A stretch of 64,000 bases of DNA, taken from the NCBI GenBank assembly GCA_947500035.1, contig CANMQP010000010.1, positions 248,001-312,000 of the forward strand, in the 5' to 3' direction. Positions 9,447-18,546 of the stretch are shown piece after piece. The number at the start of each line of letters is the position of its first letter. The stretch's first letter is position 1. Both the position numbers and the translations under genes were made by a program. Below the pieces are notes generated by a model. The model did no database searches, was not told the origin of the DNA, and worked only from the letters and a program-made list of their open reading frames with translations. Origin of the DNA: an uncultured Kiloniellaceae bacterium. Its GTDB lineage: Bacteria; Pseudomonadota; Alphaproteobacteria; Kiloniellales; Kiloniellaceae.

Positions 9447-9501
9447 TAGTATCCCGAATCTGAAATTCACTTCATTGAATTTCAGATTCAACGGGACACT
9501 A
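9447..9501. repeat. Intergenic palindromic element, first copy
   Basis: Near-perfect inverted repeat with a 6-base loop (CTTCAT). The inner 14-bp arms (GAATCTGAAATTCA and its complement) are exact, and outer arms TAGTATCCCG/CGGGACACTA match with one mismatch and a small bulge. It lies between the COQ9 and purK stops. No T-run follows, so it looks like a palindromic intergenic repeat rather than a standard terminator, although it could act as one for both strands. Confidence 0.85.
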
Positions 9502-9512
9502 CCTCATTGAAT

Positions 9513-9578
9513 CTAGTGTGATTCAGTCTCTAAAATTCACCGCATATTATGCGGTGAATTTCAGAAACATCACACTAG
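9513..9578. repeat. Intergenic palindromic element, second copy, overlapping the purK stop codon
   Basis: Inner 13-bp perfect arms (AAATTCACCGCAT and complement) around ATT, and outer 10-bp perfect arms CTAGTGTGAT/ATCACACTAG, separated by unpaired bases. The terminal CTAG supplies the TAG stop of purK. Its right arm, read in reverse, shares the pattern CTAGTRT then TCTGAAATTCAC with the neighbouring element, so both belong to one family. Confidence 0.85.
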
Positions 9579-10675
9579 GCTTTCGGAGACAGCCTGTTCA
9601 CATGGCCCATCTTGCGGCCGGGGCGGGCTTCGGCCTTGCCGTAGAGGTGAAGTTTGGCGCCCGGATCCGACAGGATCGCCTTCCAGTCCGCTGCGTCGTC
9701 TCCAATCAGGTTTTTCATGACGGCGTTGGAGTGGCGCTCGGGCGAGCCAAGCGGCAAACCCGCGACGGCGCGCATGAATTGCTCGAACTGCGAGGTCACG
9801 CAGGCGTCCATGGTCCAGTGACCTGAGTTGTGTGGCCGGGGTGCCATCTCGTTCACCAGGATCTGGTTGTCGCTGGTGACAAACATCTCAATAGCCAGCA
9901 TACCCTGAAGATCCATGGCATCCGCCAGGCGGCGCGCAATGGTCTCGGCTCTCTCCGCAAGCCCGGCGGTGATGTCAGCCGGTGCGCGGGTTTCGTCCAG
10001 AATGTGGTTCTTGTGCCGGTTCTCGACCGGAACATAGCATTCGCAGGACTGATCCCCACCGCGGGCGATGATGACCGAGATCTCCATCCGGAAGTCGACG
10101 ACGGCTTCCAAGACCGCGGCCAGCGTTTCCTTTCCCCCCGACATGCTGTTCCAGGCGGCGGCGATATCATCGTCTGTGGAGATCAAGACCTGACCCTTGC
10201 CGTCGTATCCGAATTCCGCCGTTTTCAGGATCGCGGGGAGGCCGAATTCACCAATCACTTGAGACAGTGCCTCAGCATTCTGCACAGGAGCGTAGCGGGT
10301 CGTGGGTACGTCAACGGAATTGCAGAACTCCTTTTCCCGCAGGCGGTTCTGACAGATGTGCAGCACATTCGGACCAGGCCGGACCGGACAACGCTTGGCG
10401 AGGAATTCAGCGGTTTCAGAGGGGACGTTCTCAAACTCATAGGTTACGACCTCGACGGAAGCCGCAAAGTCCTCGAGCGCGGACCAGTCGTCGTAAGCCG
10501 CCACAGTGTTCAGAGAGGTCACCTGTGAAGCAGGGCCATCTATTTCAGGGCTGAAAACGTGAACTTTATAGCCCAGCGCCGCTGCCGAGAGAGCCGCCAT
10601 CCGGCCAAGCTGGCCGCCGCCAAGCATCCCAATTGTAGCGCCCGGCGGCAGGGGGAGGTTTGGGCTGTCACTCAT
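9575..10675 (-). CDS. purK: 5-(carboxyamino)imidazole ribonucleotide synthase
   Basis: 366-residue ATP-grasp enzyme that converts AIR, ATP and bicarbonate to N5-CAIR in purine synthesis. The N terminus GATIGMLGGGQLGRM is the family signature, followed by KTAEFGYDGKGQ (ATP-grasp loop) and EMAPRPHNSGHWT near the active site. It lies 106 bases downstream of purE and is presumably in the same transcript. The stop codon comes from the terminal CTAG of a palindromic element, which suggests that the last residues (LSPKA) may have been shaped by that element. Confidence 0.96.
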   Translation of the reverse strand: MSDSPNLPLPPGATIGMLGGGQLGRMAALSAAALGYKVHVFSPEIDGPASQVTSLNTVAAYDDWSALEDFAASVEVVTYEFENVPSETAEFLAKRCPVRPGPNVLHICQNRLREKEFCNSVDVPTTRYAPVQNAEALSQVIGEFGLPAILKTAEFGYDGKGQVLISTDDDIAAAWNSMSGGKETLAAVLEAVVDFRMEISVIIARGGDQSCECYVPVENRHKNHILDETRAPADITAGLAERAETIARRLADAMDLQGMLAIEMFVTSDNQILVNEMAPRPHNSGHWTMDACVTSQFEQFMRAVAGLPLGSPERHSNAVMKNLIGDDAADWKAILSDPGAKLHLYGKAEARPGRKMGHVNRLSPKA

Positions 10676-10781
10676 AATCTTACCTCAGGGGCTTGCCGCA
10701 CGGCAGAGCATTGGTCGCTGGTTGTTGCATTGACAACAAGTGTGATCAGATGATCGATCACGCGAGTAAAGCCTTTTTGCG

Positions 10782-11282
<501 letters not shown>

Positions 11283-11557
11283 TCGTTTGCCAATTACTTT
11301 TGCCTAAAAGAGGCCGCATTATTGTTACAAGGTCGCAGTGACGCAAGCGCGGTGAGGTTGCAGTGAGGTTACTGCCAAAACGGGACTGAGCCGTGGTTCG
11401 GTTAAGACTCGAGGGTTAAAGGAAATCGATGGCGTAACGCGCGGAAATTTCAGTTTTTTTCGGCGGGTTTACCACTCGGTATTAACTTTCGTGATAGATT
11501 AATTGTGTATTGAGAGGACCGGAACAAAGATCCGGTCGTTCAAAGTAAAAGGCGACT

Positions 11558-12304
11558 ATGAAAGTCAGAAACAACACATCCTCCTCTTACGTGCCTGGCG
11601 CGTCCGCCATTTCGGGCGCGGCTCCGGCCGTAAAGACCGAGGCGGTGGCGCAGACACGCCGGGCGGCAGATCAACCGATCGACGTGACGACGATCATGGG
11701 CATTCCGGAATCGGAACTGACGCCGAAGGTTAAGGCTGCGTTTGAGAAACTTCTGACGGAAGTCGTGAACATGCGCCAGGAGCTTGAGCGGGCGCAGAAG
11801 CGAATCGGTTATCTGGAAGAACTGGCGGACCAGGATAGTCTGGCGCCGGTGCTCAATCGGCGGGCTTTTGTTCGCGAGCTTGGCCGCATGATGTCCTTTG
11901 CCGAGCGCTATGGATCTCCCGGCAGCGTTCTGTTTTTCGACGTGAACGGCATGAAACAGGTTAACGACAGCCATGGCCACGGCGCCGGCGATGCGGCATT
12001 GAAGCACATTGCATCCAGTCTCCTGGAAAACGTCAGGTCCTCAGACATCGTCGGTCGCTTGGGCGGCGACGAGTTCGGCGTGGTTCTGGCCCAGGCCACG
12101 ACCGAGATCGCCATGGAGAAGGCGGCCCATCTGGCACAGGATGTTCAGGATGAACCCGTGGTCTGGGAGGGCATAGAGCTGGATATTTCGGTTTCCTACG
12201 GCGTGCACACCTTCGCGGGCGAGGAACACATAGACGACGCGTTGAATGCCGCGGACAGAGCTATGTACGAGCAAAAGCGCAGAACCGCGGGACAGCAGAG
12301 TTAA
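11558..12304 (+). CDS. GGDEF domain diguanylate cyclase
   Basis: 248 residues. A roughly 85-residue N-terminal part with a coiled-coil-like helix (about 50-90) leads into a complete GGDEF domain (about 90-245). The active-site loop reads RLGGDEF, and five residues before it is RSSD, matching the RxxD inhibitory I-site, so c-di-GMP feedback inhibition is likely. No membrane segment or sensor domain is visible, so the protein should be cytosolic. The gene stands alone, preceded by a 275-base intergenic region; the signal controlling it is unknown. Confidence 0.9.
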   Translation: MKVRNNTSSSYVPGASAISGAAPAVKTEAVAQTRRAADQPIDVTTIMGIPESELTPKVKAAFEKLLTEVVNMRQELERAQKRIGYLEELADQDSLAPVLNRRAFVRELGRMMSFAERYGSPGSVLFFDVNGMKQVNDSHGHGAGDAALKHIASSLLENVRSSDIVGRLGGDEFGVVLAQATTEIAMEKAAHLAQDVQDEPVVWEGIELDISVSYGVHTFAGEEHIDDALNAADRAMYEQKRRTAGQQS

Positions 12305-12440
12305 CGCTGCTGCAGGAAAATGCCGATCGTCTTTTCCGATACTTGAGCTTTTCGTCCGATCATCCCGGACAGTCGTCGATCGACATGCGGTCTCCGGCAG
12401 ATCCTGTTCATGGGGGCGATGAGAGGGACCGGGCCAAAGA

Positions 12441-12647
12441 TCAGGCGATGATATCGGGAAGCAGTTCACTCTCGAGTTTCAGGATCAAGTCCTTCAGCAT
12501 CAGCTTGCGCTTTTTCATGCGCTGGAGCTGGAGCTGATCAAAGGGGGCCTGTTCGTGGATTCTTGCGATGACATCGTCGAGATCGCGATGTTCTTCCAGA
12601 AGCTGCGAAAGCTGCTGCCTCATTTTCTCTCGATTAGTGTCTTCCAT
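12441..12647 (-). CDS. YdcH family (DUF465) small helical protein
   Basis: A 68-residue, charged, all-helical protein (LSQLLEEHRDLDDVIARI then RMKKRKLMLKDLI) of the DUF465/YdcH family, whose function is unknown. The ATG at 12647 (MEDTNREKM) is chosen; a TTG at 12674 would add nine residues. A second DUF465 protein is encoded at 15263. It lies convergent to the cyclase gene. Confidence 0.8.
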   Translation of the reverse strand: MEDTNREKMRQQLSQLLEEHRDLDDVIARIHEQAPFDQLQLQRMKKRKLMLKDLILKLESELLPDIIA

Positions 12648-12848
12648 GAGTGTCACGAGTGGTAAAACGCCCAAAAATAATAACCCGACATTGGGCCTTA
12701 CGGACAGAGTTTAGCACAGGAATTCTCCAAATTTGCATCAGACTTCGCGCTTTCCCGATGGATTTTTGCCGTGCCGTTTGCGTTAGTGATGATTTTACGC
12801 GAGAATCGCGTCGCTAAGCCTTTGAAATAGCCAGAGTCATCGGTAGAA

Positions 12849-13928
12849 ATGAAGCGAATTGCTGTTCTGACCAGCGGGGGAGACTGTGCGGGTCTCAATG
12901 CGGTTGTGCGGGCTGTGACCCAGCGGGCGGTCGCCGGATACGGTTGGGAAGTCTTCGGAATCCGGCAAGGAACCGCCGGTCTCCTCGCGCGGCCCATCGA
13001 TGCGGAAAAGCTGGAAATCAGCCGTTTTGAAGGTGATCTGCTCCGGCGTGGGGGGACCTTCCTGGGAACCACGAACAGTGGAAACCCCTTCGACTATCCC
13101 ACGCAAGATGGTGGCCGAATCGACCGGTCTGAAGAGATTATCGCGGCTTATCGAGAGCTCGAACTGGATGCCCTGATCGGAATCGGTGGTGATGGCAGCA
13201 TGGCCATCCTGCGCCGTCTGGCCCAGCAGGGCGGATTAAATCTGGTTGGAATCCCAAAGACCATCGATAACGATCTCGGTCATACAGAGGTTTCGGTGGG
13301 TTACGATACTGCCGTACGGGTGGCGACCGACGCCCTTGATAATCTGCAGCCGACTGCCGCCAGCCACTCCAGAGTCATGATCTTGGAGGTGATGGGACGG
13401 GATGCCGGCCACATTGCCTTAAGCGCCGGAATTGCCGGTGGCGCGGATGTCATCCTGATTCCCGAGATCGGCTATCGGATCGACAGCGTCGCGCGCAAGA
13501 TCGCAGCGCTGAGAGTTGCCGGGCGCAATTTCGCGCTCGTTGTTGTTGCCGAGGCGGTCACCACGGAGAGCGGCGAGGCGGTGACGCAATATCAGCCCGG
13601 TGGCGCAAAAAACTATGGCGGCGTCGGTCACTATATTGCCGGGCGGATCGCGGAGGCGACGGGTGCCGAGACCCGGGTGACTGTCCTGGGACATGTTCAG
13701 CGTGGCGGTTCGCCGACGGCAACGGATCGGCTCATGGGAACGGCTTTCGGCGTGCATGCTGTCGATCTGATCGAAGAAGGGAAATTCGACCACATGGTGG
13801 CCTGGTCCGAGCGGCAGGTGACGGCTATTCCCATCTCGGAGGCGATAGCAGGATACAACGCGGTCGATCCGCAGGGCAGTCTGGTGAAGACCGCCAGGGG
13901 GGTAGGGATCTGTTTTGGCGACACCTAA
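12849..13928 (+). CDS. pfkA: 6-phosphofructokinase (group III, probably ATP-dependent)
   Basis: 359 residues. Phosphorylates fructose 6-phosphate. Motifs: TSGGDCAGLNA (nucleotide loop), GGDGS, PKTIDND with the catalytic Asp, and MGRDAGHIA. The combination of Gly in GGDGS and Lys in PKTIDND is that of the mixed-substrate group III, in which Gly at that position favours ATP over pyrophosphate; this is a family inference. The gene overlaps the next by 14 bases. Presence of PFK beside gap and tkt in the same window implies a working Embden-Meyerhof upper pathway. Confidence 0.92.
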   Translation: MKRIAVLTSGGDCAGLNAVVRAVTQRAVAGYGWEVFGIRQGTAGLLARPIDAEKLEISRFEGDLLRRGGTFLGTTNSGNPFDYPTQDGGRIDRSEEIIAAYRELELDALIGIGGDGSMAILRRLAQQGGLNLVGIPKTIDNDLGHTEVSVGYDTAVRVATDALDNLQPTAASHSRVMILEVMGRDAGHIALSAGIAGGADVILIPEIGYRIDSVARKIAALRVAGRNFALVVVAEAVTTESGEAVTQYQPGGAKNYGGVGHYIAGRIAEATGAETRVTVLGHVQRGGSPTATDRLMGTAFGVHAVDLIEEGKFDHMVAWSERQVTAIPISEAIAGYNAVDPQGSLVKTARGVGICFGDT

Positions 13929-14523
13929 GTCAAAAAGGAAGGCGGCTCAGACGGTCGCTGAGCCGCGAGAAATCGAGAGTGGCAACGGCACGCGCACAGG
14001 ACGCGCCGAAGAGAATCCCTTCTGGATCTTTTCAGTCGCGGTTTACGGAAGAGACGGCACCGCGCCTGCCTGTCTGGCGCTTCAGGATTCAAAAGGACTG
14101 GATGTCAATCTGCTGCTGTTCTGCTGTTGGGCAGGCGCAGCTGGCCGTCCACTCAAGCCGGCTGAACTGGAAGACTTGATTGCAGCCGTGAAGCCGTGGC
14201 GGACGGAGATCATCCAGCCCCTGCGCAGCCTGAGGCGGATGCTCGGGATGCATGGGGTTTTCGAAGGGGCGAGTGTTGCCCTGCTCAAGCAGCTCAAGTC
14301 AGCGGAGCTGGAGTCGGAGGCCGTGCAGCAGCGCATGCTTCATGAATGCCTGCCGTTGGAACCCGGTGAGGCGTCGGTGACGGTCGCTGCTGAAAATCTC
14401 AAGGCTTACGTCAAACTGCTCAATGTGGATTGCGACTCAGCCGCAACGGCTGATCTCGCGGCGGTCTTGCGGGGCGCTTTTCCCTCGCTTGCGCCCCTGG
14501 AAGCCGTCTGGACTCTGGTCTGA
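13915..14523 (+). CDS. TIGR02444 family (DUF2390) protein of unknown function
   Basis: 202 residues with the family N-terminal signature NPFWIFSVAVYGRDGTAPACLALQ followed by LDVNLLLFCCWAG. Helical, no signal peptide or membrane segment. The TTG start overlaps the end of pfkA by 14 bases and no better internal start exists before the conserved block, so translation is probably coupled to pfkA. The first 30 residues are basic and polar and may be disordered. Function unknown. Confidence 0.75.
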   Translation: MATPKSKRKAAQTVAEPREIESGNGTRTGRAEENPFWIFSVAVYGRDGTAPACLALQDSKGLDVNLLLFCCWAGAAGRPLKPAELEDLIAAVKPWRTEIIQPLRSLRRMLGMHGVFEGASVALLKQLKSAELESEAVQQRMLHECLPLEPGEASVTVAAENLKAYVKLLNVDCDSAATADLAAVLRGAFPSLAPLEAVWTLV

Positions 14524-14532
14524 CGCAGTAAT

Positions 14533-15153
14533 CTAACCGCGTTTTCGGCGTTTCGGTGCCCGTATAGCGGCGGTGCCGTCCGGGGCATCTTCGCCCCAGC
14601 GTTTGATCTTTCCGCTGTCGATGTCGAAGAGGTCAAGCACCCGCCCGACGGAATGCTCGACGATGTCATCAACGCTTTGTGGATTGGTATAGAAAGCCGG
14701 GACCGGTGGGGCGACAACAGCCCCCATTTCGGAGAGCGCCACGAGGTTTCTGAGATGTCCGGTGTGGAGCGGCGTTTCGCGCAGCATCAAAACCAGGCGC
14801 CGCCGCTCCTTGAGCGCCACATCCGCGGCCCGGGTCAAGAGGGTGGAGGTGACGCCACTTGCGATTTCCGACATGGAACGGATCGAGCAGGGTGCGATCA
14901 CCATCCCTAGGGTTTTGAAGGAGCCGCTCGAGATAGACGCACCAATATCCGCGACGGGGTGAAAGACATCCGCGAGGGCTTGAACCTGCGCGACCTTCAA
15001 ATCGGTCTCGTAGGCCAGCGTGATTTCAGCTGACTTGCTCATCACGAGATGGGTCTCGATCGGGAGAGACTTCAGGCATTCCAAAAGGCGTATTCCGTAG
15101 ATCACGCCACTGGCGCCGCTGATCCCGATAATGAGTCGGTCCGGATGCGTCAT
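14533..15153 (-). CDS. ubiX: Flavin prenyltransferase UbiX
   Basis: 206 residues. Makes the prenylated FMN cofactor used by the decarboxylase UbiD in ubiquinone biosynthesis. The N-terminal GISGASGVIYGIRLLE binds FMN; APCSIRSMSEIASG and RETPLHTGHLRNL are the other conserved motifs. The C-terminal extension is basic (KRWGEDAPDG, RAPKRRKRG). It is convergent with the DUF2390 gene, stops 9 bases apart. Confidence 0.95.
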   Translation of the reverse strand: MTHPDRLIIGISGASGVIYGIRLLECLKSLPIETHLVMSKSAEITLAYETDLKVAQVQALADVFHPVADIGASISSGSFKTLGMVIAPCSIRSMSEIASGVTSTLLTRAADVALKERRRLVLMLRETPLHTGHLRNLVALSEMGAVVAPPVPAFYTNPQSVDDIVEHSVGRVLDLFDIDSGKIKRWGEDAPDGTAAIRAPKRRKRG

Positions 15154-15262
15154 TTGGTCTCTCGATTCTTCCTGTTTCTGATGCCTGGTTAAGCCTTGCG
15201 GCTTTGCATTCTGGCTCAGGGAGGTTTAGCATAGCTGTACATCGTAAATTAGGAGATTACGT

Positions 15263-15436
15263 ATGCCAGCGTCTGAACGGATTGTATCTCTTCAAGGTAA
15301 GCATGCTTCTCTGGATCGGGAAATTGTCGAAGAAAACCAAAGACCTCACCCCGACGATACCCGCCTTCACGAACTTAAACGCGAAAAGCTCAGGATCAAG
15401 GACGAAATCAACGGCATGATGACGCATCCGCACTGA
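15263..15436 (+). CDS. YdcH family (DUF465) small protein, second copy
   Basis: A 57-residue helical protein beginning MPASERIVSLQGKHASLDRE and ending HELKREKLRIKDEINGMM, the typical two-helix DUF465 pattern. The ATG at 15263 has an AGGAG site at 15251-15255, good spacing. Function unknown. It is divergent from ubiX. Confidence 0.85.
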   Translation: MPASERIVSLQGKHASLDREIVEENQRPHPDDTRLHELKREKLRIKDEINGMMTHPH

Positions 15437-15954
15437 CGCCGGATTCGGAACAAGTTGATTGCGTCGCGTCGGGTTCAGCGGCTTTGGCCCCGGCCCTCCG
15501 CTAAGGTTCAAAACGCAGGTTTTTTTTTGAGAGCGTGCCAAAAGGCGTTTCTCTCTAGCTTTTGCACAGCCTGCCGCATTTTTCATATCTGGTTGATTGC
15601 GCCCGGCTGAAATTTAAGGCTGCGCGTGCAAGCGCGACCACTTTGCCGCTCGATGAATTGCTCAGACCGCCTTCATGGCCTTAGTCGCCTTGGCGGCGCC
15701 ACAGGACTTGCTCAAGCTTCGTCCTGGAAAGATACTGCGCGCTCTGTTTGCTAGGTCAGATCAAGTTCAGATGCGATCGCCGAAGGCGATCACTCGTGCT
15801 TGCGAATCTGATCTAACACGAAGAGCTGGAACGGATCACGGTTTTGAGCGTGGGTGGCAAGGCTGACTTGGCCTCTGCGACCATTGAGCTCTTGCCGTCG
15901 CTGATGAATTTTCCGGGCCGCCCAAACGGCTCGGTTATCCGAAGGGTTGGAACT
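15437..15954. other. Intergenic region between the DUF465 gene and the SDR gene
   Basis: 518 bases with no convincing gene. It holds an AGCGG/CCGCT hairpin with an inner GGCC/GGCC stem (about 15477-15503), a T-run at about 15521-15529 and the imperfect palindromic element at 15749-15818. An open frame extends upstream of the SDR start at 15955 but shows no family similarity. Confidence 0.4.
15749..15818. repeat. Imperfect palindromic intergenic element (TAGATCAGAT type)
   Basis: Two arms of about 33 bases fold around a 3-base loop (GAA). The inner stem GATCGCC/GGCGATC is perfect and the ends, TGCTAGGTCAGAT and ATCTGATCTAACA, pair with two mismatches; the middle is unpaired. It resembles a short miniature repeat. 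The end motif recurs at 19581-19612. Confidence 0.7.
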
Positions 15955-16731
15955 ATGCGTTTAAAAGACAAGGTGGCCATCGTCACCGGTGCCGCTGCCG
16001 GAATTGGTCTCGCCTGTGCCCAGCGCCTTGCGTCCGAGGGGGCCAAGGTGGTTTTGTCCGATGTCTCCGTTGAAAAAGGCGAACAGGCCGCCGAGGCGCT
16101 CCAGGAAACCGGTGCCGATGCGATCTTTATCGCCTGCGACGTCGGCGATAAGGCCCAGGTCGACGCCTTGATTGCCGGCACTGTCGCCGCTTTCGGGCGG
16201 TTGGACTGTGTGGTTGCAAACGCCGGCATCGTTCACGCCTGTGACTTCCTGGAGCTGGAGGAAGAAGACTTTGACCGTGTGCTCCGGGTAAACCTCAAAG
16301 GCGTTTTCCTGACCGGGCAAGCGGCCGCGCGTCAGATGGTGGCCCAAGGGGGTGGGGGTACCATTATCAATATGTCGTCAGTGAATGCCGTCATGGCGAT
16401 CCCGAGCATCACGCCCTACGTGGTTGCCAAAGGCGGTGTCAACCAACTGACCAAGACCATGTCGATCTCACTTGCGGACAAAGGTATCCGGGTGAACGGC
16501 ATCGGTCCTGGGTCCATCATGACCGATGTCTTAAAGGCGGTCGCCGACAACAAGGAAGCCATGAGCAAGATCATGATGCGGACGCCGCTGGGACGGGTCG
16601 GCGAGCCGGACGAGATTGCGAAGGTCGCTGTCTTCCTCGCCAGTGATGATTCAAGCTACGTTACCGGTCAAACAATCTATCCCGATGGCGGGCGCCTGGC
16701 ACTGAACTACACCATGCCGGTTCCGGAGTAA
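15955..16731 (+). CDS. SDR family NAD(P)-dependent oxidoreductase
   Basis: 258 residues, classical short-chain dehydrogenase/reductase length. The cofactor loop GAAAGIG, the acidic residue in SDVS (favouring NAD+), NAG in VANAGI, catalytic Ser in NMSSVN, and the YVVAK (Tyr-X3-Lys) pair are all present. The C-terminal YVTGQTIYPDGGR is typical of SDRs annotated as glucose or 3-oxoacyl reductases, but substrate cannot be told. The ATG at 15955 gives the standard N terminus. It is convergent with the glycerophosphodiesterase gene. Confidence 0.9.
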   Translation: MRLKDKVAIVTGAAAGIGLACAQRLASEGAKVVLSDVSVEKGEQAAEALQETGADAIFIACDVGDKAQVDALIAGTVAAFGRLDCVVANAGIVHACDFLELEEEDFDRVLRVNLKGVFLTGQAAARQMVAQGGGGTIINMSSVNAVMAIPSITPYVVAKGGVNQLTKTMSISLADKGIRVNGIGPGSIMTDVLKAVADNKEAMSKIMMRTPLGRVGEPDEIAKVAVFLASDDSSYVTGQTIYPDGGRLALNYTMPVPE

Positions 16732-16753
16732 GAGGAGTGGTGGCGCGCGGCTT

Positions 16754-17485
16754 CTACCAGGAGCGGTCGCGGCCCAGCATTTCCGCCTGGATGGATTGAA
16801 AGAGCTCCAGTTCGTCCAGGTTGATGTAGTCGATGCCGAGTTCGATCATGCGCTGGAAGTCGGCGCTGGACTTGCCTTCGTAGTAGACCATGATCTCCAT
16901 ACCCAGGTCGTGGGTGCGGTCGACCAGATCCCGTGACAGGGCATCTATCTGAGTTTCGTAGATCGATGCGTGATGGTCGCGCTGTGCTTCGGCCGGGTCG
17001 TCGGTCACCGACCAGTTCACCATTTTCCGGAGCTCCGGCGCAGCATCTTGGATAGCGGCCCGCATCTCCGGATCGAAAGAAAAGGTGAAACACTGCTCGG
17101 TGATGTCCAGGCGCTTCAGAAGCGCCGCCACAGCTTCGCAATCAGCGTGTTTTATCTCGACGTAAAACCCGGCACGCTTTTTAAAGGCATTGAGGTAATG
17201 CTCGAGGCGCGGAACCTCTTCGCCGGCAAAGACAAGATCAAAGCCGATCCCCGCGTCGAGGTTGTCGATTTCAAATGACGTCATTTCGGCGATCGGACCA
17301 AAGGCGTCCGTGGTTCGGTCGATCAGTTTGTCGTGCATGACGTAAAGTACGCCATCGGCACTTTGCCGGACATCCAGCTCGATAATGTCGCCACCCAGCG
17401 CGAGCGCCGCCTGAGCTGCCGCGAAAGTGTTCTCAGGCGCCACCATATTGGCACCCCGGTGGCAGACCGTTTTGACTGGTTTCAT
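16754..17485 (-). CDS. Glycerophosphodiester phosphodiesterase family protein
   Basis: 243 residues of a TIM-barrel GDPD, which cleaves glycerophosphodiesters to glycerol 3-phosphate and an alcohol. The catalytic HRG (residues 9-11), PENT, ELDV and MHD motifs are in the expected order. There is no signal peptide, so it should be cytosolic like UgpQ. No transporter genes adjoin it, so substrate supply is unclear. Confidence 0.9.
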   Translation of the reverse strand: MKPVKTVCHRGANMVAPENTFAAAQAALALGGDIIELDVRQSADGVLYVMHDKLIDRTTDAFGPIAEMTSFEIDNLDAGIGFDLVFAGEEVPRLEHYLNAFKKRAGFYVEIKHADCEAVAALLKRLDITEQCFTFSFDPEMRAAIQDAAPELRKMVNWSVTDDPAEAQRDHHASIYETQIDALSRDLVDRTHDLGMEIMVYYEGKSSADFQRMIELGIDYINLDELELFQSIQAEMLGRDRSW

Positions 17486-17642
17486 GAAAACTGCCGGGAC
17501 CTGTCTCTGCGAGAAATCATTGCTTCAGGCATATGGTGTTTTTGAGCCTGGGACAACCGTAACGCGCGCAGCCCTGCAATGTGAGGTGCAGGTATCGGTG
17601 CCAAACGGCTTCAATTACCGCTGTCTGAACGTGCGCGGGCAT

Positions 17643-17677
17643 AAAAAAACACCCCGGCCAAGACTCCGCCCGGGGTG
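17643..17677 (-). terminator. Intrinsic terminator downstream of trcR
   Basis: Perfect 8-bp stem CACCCCGG/CCGGGGTG; on the minus strand the 3' arm is followed directly by TTTTTTT. It lies about 55 bases after the trcR stop. Confidence 0.9.
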
Positions 17678-17731
17678 CCTTTATTGTCGTTCCACCGTCA
17701 TGTGAGAGGTCAGCTGAAACCTCAAGACGGC

Positions 17732-18340
17732 TCAGTCGTTGCTGAGACCGAAGCCTGCCAGCGGCGAAGGGGCTTCTTCCTCGAACTGCGGCGCGGGAAT
17801 GGCGATTCCGGCCTTTTCTGCGGCTTTGCGAGCTTTTTCGACCGCGGCATTCAGATCGACCTGACTGCAAAGCCCAAGCAACACCGGATCACGAGGGCGG
17901 ATGTTGGCCATGTTCCAGTGCGAACGGTCGCGGATGGACTGAATGGTCGTCTTGGTGGTCCCGATCAGCTTGGAAATCTGGGAATCTTTGAGTTCCGGAT
18001 GGTGGCGCAGCACCCAGGCGATCCCGTCCGGTTTGTCGTGACGCTTGGCAACCGGCGTATAGCGCGGGCCTTTGGTGCGTTTGGAGGGCTGTGGCAGGTC
18101 GAGCTTCAGAAGCTTGAGGCGAGCGGTCGGGTCCGCCTGGCAACGGTCGATCTCTGCCTGGGTCAGCTGACTATTGGCGATCGGATCGATCCCCTGAATG
18201 CCGACAGCAACCTCATCGTCTGCGATGCCCTGGACTTCAAGGCGGTGCAAACCGCAGAATTCAGCGATTTGCTCGAATTCGAGAGAGGTGTTTTCGACCA
18301 ACCAGACGGCGGTCGCTTTTGGCATAAGTGGCTGAGACAT
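17732..18340 (-). CDS. trcR: TrcR-like cell cycle transcriptional regulator (DUF1013)
   Basis: 202 residues of the DUF1013 family found across alphaproteobacteria, named TrcR in Caulobacter. The sequence has helix-turn-helix-like stretches, one near EFEQIAEFCGLHRLEVQGIA and another at DSQISKLIGTTKTTIQSIR, the latter followed by the conserved RSHWNMANIRPRDP. The ATG at 18340 has a GAGGAG site 6 bases upstream; the frame extends 60 codons further but without family similarity. Probably monocistronic. Confidence 0.9.
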   Translation of the reverse strand: MSQPLMPKATAVWLVENTSLEFEQIAEFCGLHRLEVQGIADDEVAVGIQGIDPIANSQLTQAEIDRCQADPTARLKLLKLDLPQPSKRTKGPRYTPVAKRHDKPDGIAWVLRHHPELKDSQISKLIGTTKTTIQSIRDRSHWNMANIRPRDPVLLGLCSQVDLNAAVEKARKAAEKAGIAIPAPQFEEEAPSPLAGFGLSND

Positions 18341-18546
18341 TTTCTCTCCTCGTCTGCCCGGATCGTGGCTCTCCTGAACCGTCAACCAGGGCTGCGCGTG
18401 TTTGGGTCGTCCGCCGTCGCGCCACAAATGCGGCTGCGCGCGGATCGGAAACTGTGGGATACCCTGAATATAGGCTCCAGCCAAGCGGGAAAAAGACTTA
18501 ATGACCCGGCTATTGCACAAAATTACAGCTAAAGCTCTGTCGGATG

